From: Nipponacmea schrenckii
Taxonomy: Eukaryota; Mollusca; Gastropoda; Lottiidae
Direction of reading: 5' to 3'
Length of the DNA stretch: 64,000 nucleotides
Assembly (NCBI GenBank): GCA_030562195.1
Contig: JAUJPP010000005.1
Coordinates: 38,613,106-38,677,105, forward strand
Below are positions 47,901 through 61,132 of the stretch, in pieces. The notes below the pieces were generated by a model. It had not been told where the DNA came from and made no database searches. It saw nothing but the letters and a program-made list of their open reading frames with translations. Positions within the stretch are counted from its first letter, which is position 1. Each line of letters opens with the position of its first letter. The position numbers and the translations under genes are program-made.

Positions 47901-48984
47901 CTAATTGTAATACTAGTATGTTAATAACCACCAGACTAATATACAGAATATTGTGGAATAATAATTCCCATGTATGTCTGTGACATTTCAAAGAATGTTG
48001 AAATACTGATCAGTGGGTGTCAAGTTATAAAACATTATTAGAACTACAGTTATGTCACTATGATTGTTATTAACATATATATACAGGCATTATTTACATG
48101 TACAGGTATTATTTACATATTATACAGGCATTATTTTGGAATTTAAACATTTGTTTACAAGACTGGACCTTAGAAGGGACAGTTTACCTAAACCTTGTGT
48201 GATACAGGCAGTGAACAGAGATCCCTGGACAATTGGAAATAATAAAAAAAAAACTGCTAATGCTGCTACCTTGATTAACCCCCCTCATTGCACAGTGGCT
48301 ATTGCAGTCAAGGTATAGGACAAAATTCTTAATAGCTTTCCATATTATCAGTAAACTAATCAGGCCAGAAACATAAAGTAGTAATTTGTTTTTATGATGT
48401 GGATGTATCATTTCATTAAAATATATTAAATTTTTTGTTTGGTCAAATATAATGCACTTCTGATCTGCTTGACCAGTATCAATAGGGCCTACATGTCAAA
48501 TGGTCATCCTAACAAGAACTGAAAAAGTGAAACTCAGTAGAGTATAAAACCTCTAGGTGTTTATTATAATAACATATTTAGAATAGCATGAAATTAAATG
48601 ACCATGGGTGAGTGTATATTATGGTAAGTAGAAAATGTTATTGTTGGTTTAATTGATGGTATGGTAGATTGAAGATAGGTTAATAGCTGTTAATACAAAC
48701 CATAGCTGACAGCCATGACTAAATTCCAAACATAACTCACTATTATTACATTATTGGATTTTATTTTAACCAGTTATATTATAATATTGATTAGGGTCAG
48801 ACCAATTTAGTTTTATGTATATATTATGGGTCCTTTTACCTGAATTTGCTAGAAGTGTGAAATAGGAAATCACAGATTTCGCATTATACCTTAACTGCAA
48901 GCTATTGCAAACTTTGTCATATATCTTCACTTTGATATTATTACCTGCCTTTCTTGTTTGTTTATTTGTAAATTATGCAGTAAG
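44955..48984. other. gene-poor, probably intronic
   Basis: Uniformly AT-rich with no coding-like block on either strand. A fragment of dispersed family 2 lies near 48290-48350 ('attgcagtcaaggtat'). Confidence 0.35.
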
Positions 48985-49220
48985 TTAAATTGGATTGTAC
49001 ACTAGCAAATGATTTGAGGTACTCGATAGAAAGTTATTTAATAATAAGTCATAATGTTTACATTCCTTCTGTCATGTTCTTTAGTTGGATATATTTTCCG
49101 ACATACAATGCAATCAAATTATGATTATACAAGATTAGTAGCTATCGCTGTCAAGGTGTAAGACAATATCGCTGTCAAGGTGTAAGACAAAGTTCTTACT
49201 AGCTTGATATTCTGAAGATG
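48985..49220 (+). repeat. dispersed repeat family 2, copy 1, with a 24-bp tandem duplication
   Basis: Shares 'ggattgt..actag.aaat' and 'gtcaagg.gta' with 53288-53465 in the same order and spacing. Inside this copy a 24-bp segment ('tatcgctgtcaaggtgtaag' plus 'acaa') is duplicated perfectly at 49143-49166 and 49167-49190. Confidence 0.5.
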
Positions 49221-51784
49221 TTGGCTGGATTAAGTGGAGAGTTCTACATGAGAGGAATTTATTAAGTTTGAAGGAGAAAGTTTACATCATACTATGGTGT
49301 TTTTGTTTAAAACAGTCAGACCTACAATTCTGTGACTGATTTTAAGATATATAAATAAGACAAGCTTTCTTTTAACTCTGTATATTGAAAGACCTGATTG
49401 TTCAAGTATTTTCATAGTTACGCCTTCAATTTACAAAGTTAAAGATGCAAGCTCAATTTTGACTCATTTAAAATTTAAAAAAGAATTTGTTTTAGGTACA
49501 TTTTGTCAGGAACAATGATCATACAGTCATATTGGCAAAGTATATCTTTCTTTACTTCATCAACGGTTTTTGAGATTCATCCAATCAATAGATTGCTAAC
49601 TGGCTTTTCTTTGTTTATGGCTTTGATGAAACATTTGCTATGTGTTTCATCAATTCAGGCCTTCCAAGGCATCAACTTTCTTTCTTCAGATTCTGTTACA
49701 TCTAGAAAAAAAGTGGAATTTCTAATTTATCGTCTTTATGAAGGGATCATGCAATTTTAGTTTTTTTCTTCTATCTGAAAACTATAAGACCAAATCAACT
49801 CCCGAAAAATTGCAAATCTGTCGCTTTAACTGACTAGGTTAATCTCAGGTTTAGGAAAAAAATTGAAGAAAATCTGTAAGCTATTATCATTAAAGTATAA
49901 CAATGTTAGTATATACAATACCTTGACTTCGATACACCTGGTTAGATTACTCTCTTTTGTTTATTGTAAACCTAATCAAAATTCCTTGACTTGGGAGATG
50001 TTGAAAGATAAACTGACGAAGAAAAGTTTGGTTTCTACAAGAAAATTCTGTTTGGCTACTGGATTGCGACACCCTGGAAAGGAATAGTTAATTAGAAAAT
50101 TCTAGCTGAGATACAAAACCCAAGAAATGATTAGTTAAGTTAGAGATTACAAAATATAATTGTAATTTAGGGGAATAACCTAATTCAGGTTTGTAAAGAA
50201 CAAACAGAAGAGGATTAAGGTTGCTATTCCAGTAATTTCTTTAAAGAACAATTCAGCTTTGATCCATGATAGTCAAGTCTAATAAAAAAAAAAAACTTTC
50301 ATAATTACTGATGAACAAAAACTCCCAGAAACTCAAATTACAGTTAACAGAAATAGGACAAAGATAAGGCAGATACACCATTGTTGTTTTCATGTATCAC
50401 CTTTACTCACTGATACCTTAGATACTGACTGACAGCTTATCTACAAAATGTTAGAGGTGGGCCTCCAAGCGAAGACTCTCCAAAGCAAAGTCAATATAGC
50501 GCATAACTTACTAGTGATTTGGTGGTCTGGGTTGTGCTTGGGGCCCTAGAACCCAGCGGATTTCAGGTGTCTTGAGTGCGCTGAATTTTCACATCAAAAT
50601 AAAAATTCTAAAGGGGAAGGCCATTACCTATGCTCCACCCCTCTATACACCACAGTCCTGAATGGTCAGTTATAATATTGATATTGAACACATTATTATT
50701 ATAAACATAGATTTATGGTTGATATTCTGATACAGTATCATAAGAAAGATCAATATATTCTGAATCATTATTGAAATATTTAGGTCAGTGTGATAATTAT
50801 TATAATAGTTTTTATCAGTAAGCAACAGCTGATTCAATATTACCCATTCATTATACTCAACTCTAGCTCTTTTTCTTTCTTTTCATGATTTCCCGCTTTT
50901 TGAATAAAGCCATTGTTTGATGTTATGTTTCTACAGTGTAATCAAAGTAGGTGTATGTATTTGTTTATCTTTTCTGTTTATTTATTTAATGTAGATATGG
51001 ATTTTATTGTATTTTGTGATTTCTGTATTAGTTTTAATTTTGGATATTGTTTTATGATTAACTTATATCATTTGACTGTATTATTATTGATAAACCTCAG
51101 ACCTGTATCACTTTCAGAATTATGATTTTCTATTAAATTCCTTTGCATTTTAATATAACAAATGACAAGCAAAATTTGGCAAAATAATTCTTTCATTTAT
51201 TATCGACCAGAATAAGAACTCCTACTGCTCATTATAATAAGACAAAATTTTTGACTTCAATATTTGGCCACTTGAAGTAAATGGTTTAATAGTCAATTAT
51301 AAGTTAGAGTTTATTTAGAGTTATATGATACCTACAATTAGGCTATATATAGTTATGGTTTTTGTATTGGGTGAAATGATTGAGAAAAGAGGTTGATTAT
51401 ATACATTAGAGAGTAAAATTTCTATTAGCTAGTTCTGTGAAAACTTGAATTTTAACAAAAGAAGGAATTTAGTGTGTAATTTTCTCTATAATCATCAAAT
51501 AGGTCAATTTTAAAATTAAGAAATAAATGTCAGGTGTTTAATTTGTTCTTTTCAACGAAATCAATCAACAGTTGATAATATAGGATGATCTAGGGCATTA
51601 TAAAGTTTGATTAAAGCCACAAATATACAGTGTACGTGGTCTGTTGCTGTGTATAATGCATGATTATTGAAACAGCAGGTCTATAACGGAATCCTGTCTG
51701 TACTGTAGTCAAGACACAATCTTTTACCAAATATGCTCATATAAGGCCCTTCAAGATAAATGATATCATTTAGCTCATAGTATG
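49221..51784. other. gene-poor; one copy of dispersed family 3
   Basis: No gene. 49785-49840 ('gaccaaatcaactcccgaaa', ending 'gcgaaa'-like text and 'ctttaac') resembles 55245-55300; both end near a TTAA and may be MITE ends. At 50500-50650 the DNA is richer in G and C ('gggttgtgcttggggcccta') but no frame or splice pattern was found. Confidence 0.35.
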
Positions 51785-51900
51785 AGTGGAATTGCAAGAA
51801 CAACAGACATCTGATTGAAAATTGGAATGGTGCAAATTGTTGTAATCAGTGTCCCACTTGAAAAATTTAGAAAACCTCTTTTGACCCCCTTTAATAAACT
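51785..51900 (+). repeat. dispersed repeat family 1, third copy
   Basis: 'gtggaattgcaagaac' through 'agaaaacctcttttgacc', matching 23208-23330 at most positions by eye. Confidence 0.6.
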
Positions 51901-54253
51901 CTATGCTTGAATACTAAGGTATTATGTTTTTTATTTCTTTGAAATATCAATGATAAAGACTAACAAATGTTTAATTTTTTTTATATTTCAGGTAATTTTT
52001 TATACAATTTTATTAAAGAAATTGATATAATATCATGGTTGAATAAACCTCAATATTCCTATCCACTTATTGTGGTTACGAGGCATTTGTAGTGATTTTA
52101 TTGTTATATTATCATACCATACCTTTATATTTGATTATCAAGACACAAGGTCAGTAACATTATATATATATCACTTTTTTTTCAATACAGTGGTTGTCTT
52201 AAGCTGGAGATATAGGAAACTAAGTGGTTCATTAAATCTCTGAAAACCCTTTTCATAATTTCTCTTTAACACATCATCATCAAGTCAAATGAACCAGTAA
52301 TTTTGTTTATGAGGCATGTGCATTAGTCTCTACATGTTAACGGTCTAACAAACAAAGACTAATCAATGCATTGAAAATACACACTGCATGCCTCTTTGAA
52401 ATTGCAAAGTAAGGTATAAGTCTGTTGCATATCTATCTTTCAATGATAATACCTATTTTCTCCCTGTTATGGTGAATAAAGTGAATACTGGACTAGGATT
52501 GTACTTAGATTATAATAATTATATAATTGTCTGTAAGATTGAATTTTTATAAGATATTATTGTTTAATCCGTAATTTTTCTAAATAATCCAAATTCTAAA
52601 AGAGTTGTTCAGCATGTTTAACAGTTACTGAGAACATGTTCAAGATTATATGGTTATAATAAGTATAGTTATATAGAAATATAATTCCCATGAAAGGCTT
52701 GGGTCACTACTTAGTGCTGTTAAATTTATGAAGGTTATAAGGACTTGTTTTAATACATATGGTATTACAAAACTTATCTCAAAAAGATCTTCAAATTCCT
52801 GCAATTGAAGTAGTTATTACATCGTCATGGTTTCTTCACCACAGACTGAGTTTTGATACATGAATCTAATTATTATATGTTGAGAACTTGATAAAAAAGT
52901 ACTTAAAACTCCAGAACACACCAGGCTTGAATTTAATGTTGATAACAATTCTATTTCTCAGACATAGGACAATAGTCTGTTCATTACATTCTCTTAGTCT
53001 TATATCTTTCATTACGGCCTTTATGGTTGGAAATATTTCTATATAATTGGAGATTATTAATATAATCTAAGGTAAGAGAGTTGAATTTTACCATTGTTTT
53101 AATGTTAACTATTAAGGTGAATGATTCAGGACCTGGTTTACAAAATTCTTCTTTTCTTATAATTCTTCTTTGACAAGAGGAGTCAATTTCTCTCATGTTC
53201 CAGGCTTCTTCAATTAATGCATTTTAATTGTTTGGAAATATTCTTATCTCTGGAAATGGATTGGACCATAACCCATCTTCCCAATGTCAAGCTGGATTGT
53301 GGACTAGTAAATCATATAGTGTTTACAGCCTTCTTTAGTCAAGGTGTCTGATGGGCTCTATTCACTGCCAGTGTGAGTCCATTCTAATCACTACATTACA
53401 TGATACAAGAATAGTGGCAATTGCAGTCAAGGGTATGAAGTTAATAATAAGCTTGGCATTGTGACGATGCCATTATAACTGAGACTGACTTAATGAAAAT
53501 TTTTGTATTCAGTAAAAGTCTTTGAAGAATTGCTGTAATTACTGTTACACTATTACTGAAGTTAAGTACCACCACCATGAATAGTTTAATACTAATAAAA
53601 ATCAGACCATTAAGTTAAGAAATATTGATTATGAGTACACTAGTGGTTGAATAAACCATGGTCTAATAATCTGGCTTTCTTAGTGCTACTTCCATCAATT
53701 ATTTTAAGTAGCATTGAGTATTCAAACCTTACTGAAGGTTTTCTACGGACAGAATAACTATCATTAATCTGCTAGACGACTGTTTCTAGATGACAGTCAA
53801 ACATTTCTTAACTGTTGAAAGACATCTTTAACCTTGATAAACTGATTTAGCTGTAGATTATTTAAATATATATTTATTTTTTCTGAATGACAGACATCAT
53901 ATTAAGCTGTTTGAATAATTGACAGTCAGACATTTCAAGCTATTGTCCCCGGAAACCTTGGCTTTTTTAAAAGGGGATTTAAAATTTCAATTTGCATGAG
54001 GAAGGAATTTTAAAACATATATATCATGTCTGATCTTTACAAAAGAATATTTGATTGTTTTTTATCATAGATAAAATGAAGGTTTACATGGAAAAATTTA
54101 ACCTATGTTTTGTCAAATTTTTTTTTGATTTCGAGTTGCTGTTTGCAATGTGTGTTGTATACATAGAGCAGATGGGTGTGACATCAGACAGGGTGTGCTT
54201 ACTCTTCCATATACACTTATAACACTTTTCATTATGATATACTTACTTATTCC
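51901..54253. other. gene-poor; contains dispersed family 2 copy 2
   Basis: No gene seen. 53288-53465 is the second full copy of dispersed family 2 ('gctggattgtggactagtaa' start, 'ttgcagtcaaggg' end). Confidence 0.35.
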
Positions 54254-54387
54254 TAGGGCTGCATAATGCGCCTAGAAATCATAAATATTTTGTTCATATC
54301 GATATGCACAGAATGGTAACGATATATTGCTTCAAGGTGTCCGGTATCACAAACAATCGATCTATCTATATATTTCCGACAGCCCTT
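54254..54387. mobile_element. 134-bp hAT MITE of the same family as 2940-3705
   Basis: Begins 'tagggctgc' and ends 'tatttccgacagccctt'. The right 75 bp, reverse-complemented, align with the left end of the 2940 element, including 'gacacc'/'ggtgtc' and 'atatattgcttc'. Flanking octamers 'cttattcc' and 'atgattct' match at five of eight, so the insertion is old. Confidence 0.75.
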
Positions 54388-56098
54388 ATGATTCTACATG
54401 TGTAAAGATTTATTTTTGGTTTGATTTTGTGGTTTTGTTCGTAAGTACATGGTTTATTTGTTATCATAGATAAAATGGAAGTTAAGATTAAAAAATGTAG
54501 AGAATTTAATTTATCAGGTTATAAACCATATATATTTAATTATACTATTGCTAAATTATAGTCATATATACCAATATAGCCTGTGAATAACCCTATCTTT
54601 CAAGTATATCCCATAAATTATACTCTTCATACTTAGAAACCATAGATTGTCAAACCTGATGATAATAGCTGCCTAGCTGTTATCAGTCGTTCCACTCTGT
54701 TAAATCTTCTATAGAACCATATAGATTTTAATATTGTTTCGTTCAATAAGGCAACAATCCAGTTTCTCAAATTTCATACCTCACTTTAGATGATACCTTC
54801 TGATTGGTTAGAATCTGTTCCATTTTAAACACTGGACTCCACTGACATTACAAACATTAATTGATGAAAACAGATTTGTTAGAAGAAAGATATTCTTACA
54901 TTATCAGTCATCTGAGCATATCAAAATTTTCAGAATTTAAAAAAAAAAAAATTGTTCTCTTGTGCCAAGGCACATGACAATGACAATTCCACCCAAAAAG
55001 GGAACTTTTCCATCTTGCAAAAAACATGTCCAACTTTAGCAAAGCTCATCTGTAGTTCACAGCTTGCTGTTAAAATTTGAGCCTTGAGTTGCTGTGTCAA
55101 GAATTATCATTTGAAAGTTTAAAAGACAACTCTTCAATTCTGCAATATATATATAAATATGGAAAAGACATTTTTACATTGAAGCATTTTTGAACAAATT
55201 ATTCAATTTTTGTACATTTCTAGCACTTCTGAAAACTTGTTATATTGAAGACCCAGATCAACCCCTCGAAAAATAGCGAAGCTGTCCCTTTAAAATGATG
55301 CAAAGGGAGTGAATCATGTAACACACATGAAATAAAAAAATCGTTTTCTTCCTTTCAGTTTAATAATGTGAAAAGTTTTGCAATATTAACTGTGCAAATG
55401 ACCTAAGGATTACAGTGACACTACCTTAAAATTATCATTCAGCCATGTTTAATGTTCAACTTGATTAAACAAAACATACAAGTCAGCAACTCTTTCAATA
55501 ATAAAAGGTAAATTGAACATCGAATGAAGTACATCATTTTTCATCCCTCAGTGAATGGGAACTAATTTTATGAAGATGTTCTACAAGTTTTAAAATTTAA
55601 TGTGAGGGATTCTAAAAGTGATTTGTAATGTATGTAAGAGTTTATGTTTGTGGGATCAGTTATACATGTAGTATTTTGTATGTTGATTTAGGATCAGATC
55701 TTGATCTGTCAAACATTCATTCTTATATGTAAGGAACTAATTGCTTCATCTATGGAGACTTGGACAATCTGATTTAGTAATTGACAGCAGTTAAATAGAG
55801 TTAATATTTGTGGGATGATTTTTGCATTGTTTAGATAAATTAAGAATTCATTCTTATGGGTAAGGAACGATTTAAAACACTAAGATATAAAGAAGCTTAC
55901 TACTTCTTAATTCATCACATACTATTTTTCCAAACACATACAGGTCACGTTACCTAGGTAAACATTTTGTGTATCCTAATAAACCTCTAAACTGATGTCG
56001 TGCCATTGTTCTCATGGATTTTATATCATAATATTACTCTGAAATTCATATCATATTAAAAATCCCAGGGATATTTTATCTAAAATTATATGTATTAC
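54388..56098. other. gene-poor; one copy of dispersed family 3
   Basis: No gene. 55245-55300 ('gacccagatcaacccctcga', 'gaagctgtccctttaa') resembles 49785-49840. Confidence 0.35.
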
Positions 56099-56195
56099 CT
56101 ATCCCATTTATGACTCCAGAAGGCCTCGTCAAATGGAATGTCCCCAGCTCGTGGTCCAAACCACATTTTCTTAGGACTGGAATTTCGGCTTGTAC
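56099..56195 (-). CDS. orphan internal coding exon, gene not recognised
   Basis: On the minus strand a strong acceptor ('gggatttttcag', ending at 56196) is followed by 97 bp with one clean frame and a good donor ('gatag|gtaata' at 56098). The exon starts with 2 and ends with 2 bases of split codons and encodes 31 full residues that include 'SPKKMWFGPRAGDIPFDEAF' and 'WSHKWD'. Base composition is clearly richer in G and C than the AT-rich surroundings. The rich mix of W, F, P and charged residues looks like real protein, but I do not recognise the family. Its partner exons are not evident within the window, implying introns of several kb. Confidence 0.6.
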
Positions 56196-56710
56196 CTGAA
56201 AAATCCCATTATAATGGAAAGAAATTGACATTAAATTTTCAAATGTTCAAGACACATGGTCAAATATTCAGTCTATCTTACTGGTTGATAAACTGACTCA
56301 AGACAAGATTTGCAGCCCATATTTCCTTGTTATTTAAATAATTTAAAAACCAACCGAATGAGTCCTTGTTGGTCAGAGAAAAACACTTTCACTTCAGTTT
56401 TTATGACATTAAAAACCCTTTCTCAGGGAAAATATCTTGGGTCAAACCCCTTATGACTAATCCTTTGAGATGCAACATTTTAGATATAAAACCCCTCTGA
56501 GGTTCTTTTCTTTCCGATACATATATCTTAGTGTGTTTAATGTAACTTTCTTTTCACATGTCATGTTATATAAAGCACTTCATAGTCTGTGGAGACCAGT
56601 CTCTGGTCAACTGGTCAGATAGAAACTTGATCATGGAAATCTCACATTGATGGGTTTGATAATAAATGTTTTTTAGAATTGTGTTAACAAAATGTGTGGA
56701 AACTTTCAGT
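56196..56710. other. no gene seen
   Basis: Sequence between the orphan exon and the minisatellite; AT-rich, no second exon recognised. Confidence 0.35.
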
Positions 56711-58042
56711 ATTGAGCACTATTATAACAGTGGTATTTCTATATCATTCTACAATTGATATATTAAGCACTGTTTTACAGTAGTATATCTATATCAGTCT
56801 CTACTTGATATATTAAGCACAATATTAACAGTGGTATTTCTATATCACTCTTCAATTGATGTATTGAGCACTATTTTAACAGTGGTATTTCTATATCTCT
56901 CTACAATTGATATATTGAGCACTATATTAACAGTGGTATATCTATATCATTCTACAATAGATGTATTCAGCACTATTTTTTACAGTGTTATTTTTATATC
57001 ACTCTACAATAGATGTATTGAGCACTATTTTAACAGTGGTATTTCTATATCAGTCTCTACTTGATATATTAAGCACTATATTAACAGTGGTATTTTTATA
57101 TCACTCTACAATTGATGTATTGAGCACTACTTTAACAGTGGTATTTTTATATCACTCGACAATTGATGTATTGAGCACTATATTAACAGTGGTATTTTTA
57201 TATCACTCTACAATTGATGTATTGAGCACTATTTTAACAGTGGTATTTTTTATATCACTCTACAATTGATGTATTGAGCACTATTTCAACAGTGGTATTT
57301 TTTATATCACTCTACAATTGATGTATTGAGCACTATTTTAACAGTGGTATTTTTATATCACTCTACAATTGATGTATTAAGCACTATATTAACAGAAGCA
57401 TTTCTATATCGCTCTACAATTGATGTATTGAGCACTATATTTACTGTGGTATTTCTACATCACTCTACAATTGATCTATTGAGCACATTTTTAACAGTGG
57501 TATTTCTACATTACTCTACAATTGATGTATTGAGTACTATTATAACAGTGGTATTTCTACATTACTCTACAATTGATGTATTGAGTACTATTATAACAGT
57601 GGTATTTCTACATAACTCTACAGTTGATGAAGTGAGTACTATTATAACAGTGGTATTTCTACATTACTCTACAATTGATGTATTGAGCACTATTTCAACA
57701 GTGGTATTTCTACATTACTCTACAGTTGATGTAGTGAGTACTATTATAACAGTGGTATTTCTATATAACTCGACAATTGATGTAGTGAGTACTATTATAA
57801 CAGTGGTATTTCTATATAACTCTACAGTTGATGTAGTGAGTACTATTATAACAGTGGTATTTCTACATTACTCTACAGTTGATGTAGTGAGTACTATTAT
57901 AACAGTGGTATTTCTACATTACTCTACAGTTGATGTAGTGAGTACTATTATAACAGTGGTATTTCTACATTACTCTACAATTGATCTATTGAGCACATTT
58001 TTAACAGTGGTATTTCTACATTACTCTACAGTTGATGTATTG
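56711..58042 (+). repeat. 51-bp minisatellite, about 26 units
   Basis: The unit contains 'aacagtggtatttctatatc' and 'actctacaattgatgtattg'. Early units carry 'tatatcactctacaattgat' and 'gagcac'; later ones (from about 57480) carry 'tacattactctacagttgat' and 'gagtac', so two subfamilies occupy the two halves. Because 51 is divisible by three and the unit lacks stops in one frame, the array forms long frames (up to 260 codons at 57326-58108) that are artefacts. Small indels shift the frame in the first half. Confidence 0.95.
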
Positions 58043-58595
58043 AAAATTTTATTAGTGACAATATTTTATTTGTATTTTTTATATCATACTGGTTTTGACT
58101 TTGTCTGAGATTAAGGATAATCTGAATCGAGTATCTGGGACTCCAATTATAAACGGCTAGGTCATGTGTCCTTGATGCCTTGTTATGAATTCTTGAAAAC
58201 AACGGAATACACTTAGGAATTATTAATAGTCAGTCTGCAGTGAGTCAGCTTTAAAATGGACACACCCTCACAAGTAAAATAAAAACATATTGATTTTATG
58301 TCTTTATATAAAACGTAGGACTGTTGTCATGTAGATAGCATACAATGCTGTATTGTTTTTAGATTATTGAAGCAGAATTCCTTAATTCCTGATTATCAGT
58401 GTCTTTGATCTTGTAACCAGTTGCTGTAGTTACTGTGTTATTTAGTCCTATTGGTATTCTGTTGGAATTGTTGTCATTAAATTCAATGTGGCTGACTGCT
58501 AGTTATTGTCTTTTGATTTTTCAGGTATAATTTCACAATTCTTGGAAATCATTCTCAGTTTTCAGTTAGATTTTATTTATCTTAGTCTGATCACT
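58043..58595. other. spacer between two minisatellites, no gene seen
   Basis: AT-rich, nothing recognised. Confidence 0.35.
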
Positions 58596-59012
58596 TAGTT
58601 TATGGAGTACAATTAGATCAGTAAATTCATGGAATACAATTAGATCAGTAAGTTTATGAATTGCAATTAGGTGACTTAATTTATGGAATACAATTAGATC
58701 AGTAAGTTTATGAATTGCAATTAGGTGACTTAATTTATGGAATACAATTAGATCAGTAAGTTTATGAATTGCAATTAGGTGACTTAATTTATGGAATACA
58801 ATTAGATCAGTAAGTTTATGGAATACATTAAGATCAGTAAGTTTAATAAGTTTATGGAATACAATAAGATCAGTAAGTTTATGGATTACAATTGGATCAG
58901 TAAGTTTGGATCAGTTAGTTTATGGATTACAATTAGATCAGTTAGTTTATGGATTACAATTAGATCAGTAAGTTTATGGATTACAATTAGATCAGTAAGT
59001 TTATGGATTACA
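58596..59012 (+). repeat. 27-bp minisatellite with 54-bp higher-order units
   Basis: The basic unit is 'tttatggaatacaattagat' plus 'cagtaag', repeated about 15 times. In the left part two variants alternate ('ggaatac...agatcagta' and 'gaattgc...aggtgactt'), giving a 54-bp period; the right part is homogeneous with 'ggattac'. Confidence 0.9.
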
Positions 59013-61009
59013 AAATATGTATTCCAGATGAGCTGAATGTTGAATAAAATTTGAAATTATAATTGAAAAGCTGTAAATAACATGGTGTGATATATAGAAA
59101 TAATGTAGTAGTCTGGAGAATTATGAAGATATGAAGTAATAAAATTGTAGACTAGAGATTGATAGACAGTAGACAAGACATCTATCATATTAATGGTTAA
59201 TGTTAGGTCATGGTCAGTCTTAGATCTCAGCTTGATCTGTCTTCTCTCTATTGATCTAGATTAAGATAACTCAAGTCAGATTCATACATAGCCTGTTTTT
59301 ATTGATGATCTCAATATGGTAGGGATGTATTTAGCAAGGCAAGACATTCTTGCACCTTCTTACTCTGTATGTGTTTTTAAGATTTTAAAATGTGCACTTC
59401 AGACAGTAACAAAAACATTTTGTCTAAGATTTGATTGGTTTACTAAACTCTTCAAATATTTCTACAGACTTTAATAATACACCTTCCTCGATATTAATAA
59501 CTTTGTCTTTCTAAGCTCATTAATGCCGAAGAGTAGGATGTAAAACTCCATTGATTTCATTTCATTTTATATATTGTTTACTTGGATTGGAATGAAGTAT
59601 ATAGATTATAACAGAGTTGAAGGACTTCATAAGTGTTATATATATATTGATTCATAGTTTTTAATGAAACTGTTGAAGCTGTCTGCCATGATAGTCATCT
59701 GATATACAACATTGATAAAACATGTTGCTCTAAAATTCAAAGTAAAGTCATACCACGATATACAGGATCATGTACAGTAATTCATATTTCTTAAAATGTG
59801 ACCTTGAAACCTTGTTATCTTGATGAAGGTCATACTTTGAAACCATTATAATTATTTCATGCTTGATACAGATATATATAATAGCTATGGTATTGAATCA
59901 CAGAAAGGGAGACTTATAGGATATCATTTAAACCTACATTTTTGATCATCTTAACAAAGACTATGGATAAACACATAAAACTTGCCAGATGAAAATTACC
60001 TGTCTTAAGTGTAGATTTTGGATTTATGAATTGAGATAAGGTTTCAAATTTGGTTGAAGGTAAAGGTTTCAGATTGTTTGAACCGAAGTTACTCAGGGTA
60101 TAAATAAAAACGCACGGTAAATGATTGTTCTGGTCGTGTATTGGTTACAAGGTGTTGAAAACCTGAACCACACAAATATGCTTATAAATTCAATATACAC
60201 ATGAAAAATTGTGAAATTTAACAAACAAGCTCTTAGATGATTTACCTTAGTTTAATGTAACCATAGTAAGAACAAAGGTTATTGCTACTGATTTCTTGAA
60301 TACAGTGATGTTGTTTAAAAGCAGATAGGTGACACAATCTCCAGCTATTGTATGTTCCTGCCAGCTACTTGAGCATAAAGTACACTAGTTTAATGACTAC
60401 GTCACTCAGGTTTGCCGTCTATTGCTTTATTACATTCATTTATTTTATTAATTAGTCATAAATTAATTATTAATTAAACTCAAGAAAAATGGTCAAATAA
60501 AGGTTTCATATTTTTGAACAATGGTGAATGCTCCAGACAGATATATGTATATGTTATAAAGCATATGGATGAAAGTCATATTACAGGTATCTGTGCATGC
60601 CATCAAACGTCATGTATTATTAAGTGGGATCATCCCTTTGATAAAAAAAGTAGTGTGTAATATCAATTAATATTTCTCTCTAGTATTTAATTATCAGAAG
60701 AGCTGCAACATTCCTGAATAATATTATCAATATTGTACAATATTGTCAACATATCAGTCTACTCTCTCGTCCTACACATAAAATCTCGCTTGACAGGCTT
60801 TGGGAATTTATTTTTCTACTTGTCAAATTGATCTCTTTATTGGGTAACATCAAAATAGACTATCGATCGCAACTATTCTTTTTTTTCTGCATTTTCAAAC
60901 AAAGTGTTTATCAACTTCAGAGAGAATTGTGTATGATTATATCTATGTAAAAATGGGAATCAATTGTGACAATATTTTCTTCCATTACAGATAAAATTAT
61001 TTATAGGTT
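59013..61009. other. gene-poor, no gene seen
   Basis: AT-rich, with no recognised coding block, repeat array or element ends. Confidence 0.35.
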
Positions 61010-61132
61010 GGATTATAGAGCGATATAGAAATAGCACTGTTAAAAAAAAAGTGCTGAATACATCAATTGTAAAGCGAAATAAAAATAATGCTTGATGTAT
61101 CAATTGTAGAGTAATATAGAAATACCTCTGTT
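61010..61132 (-). repeat. two inverted outlier units of the 51-bp minisatellite
   Basis: On the minus strand this reads like the units at 56711-58042: 'tgatacatcaa' and 'ctacaattgat' elements with 'agtgctatttctatatcg'. About two diverged units, 3 kb from and opposite to the main array. Confidence 0.7.

Noticed and set aside
56099..56195. Pyrokinin-like neuropeptide (FGPR after KK)
   Set aside because: The motif lacks the FxPRL-Gly-dibasic ending and sits inside an internal exon without signal-peptide context.
57326..58108. 260-codon open frame
   Set aside because: It is the 51-bp minisatellite read in a stop-free frame, with no start context, splice sites or domain.
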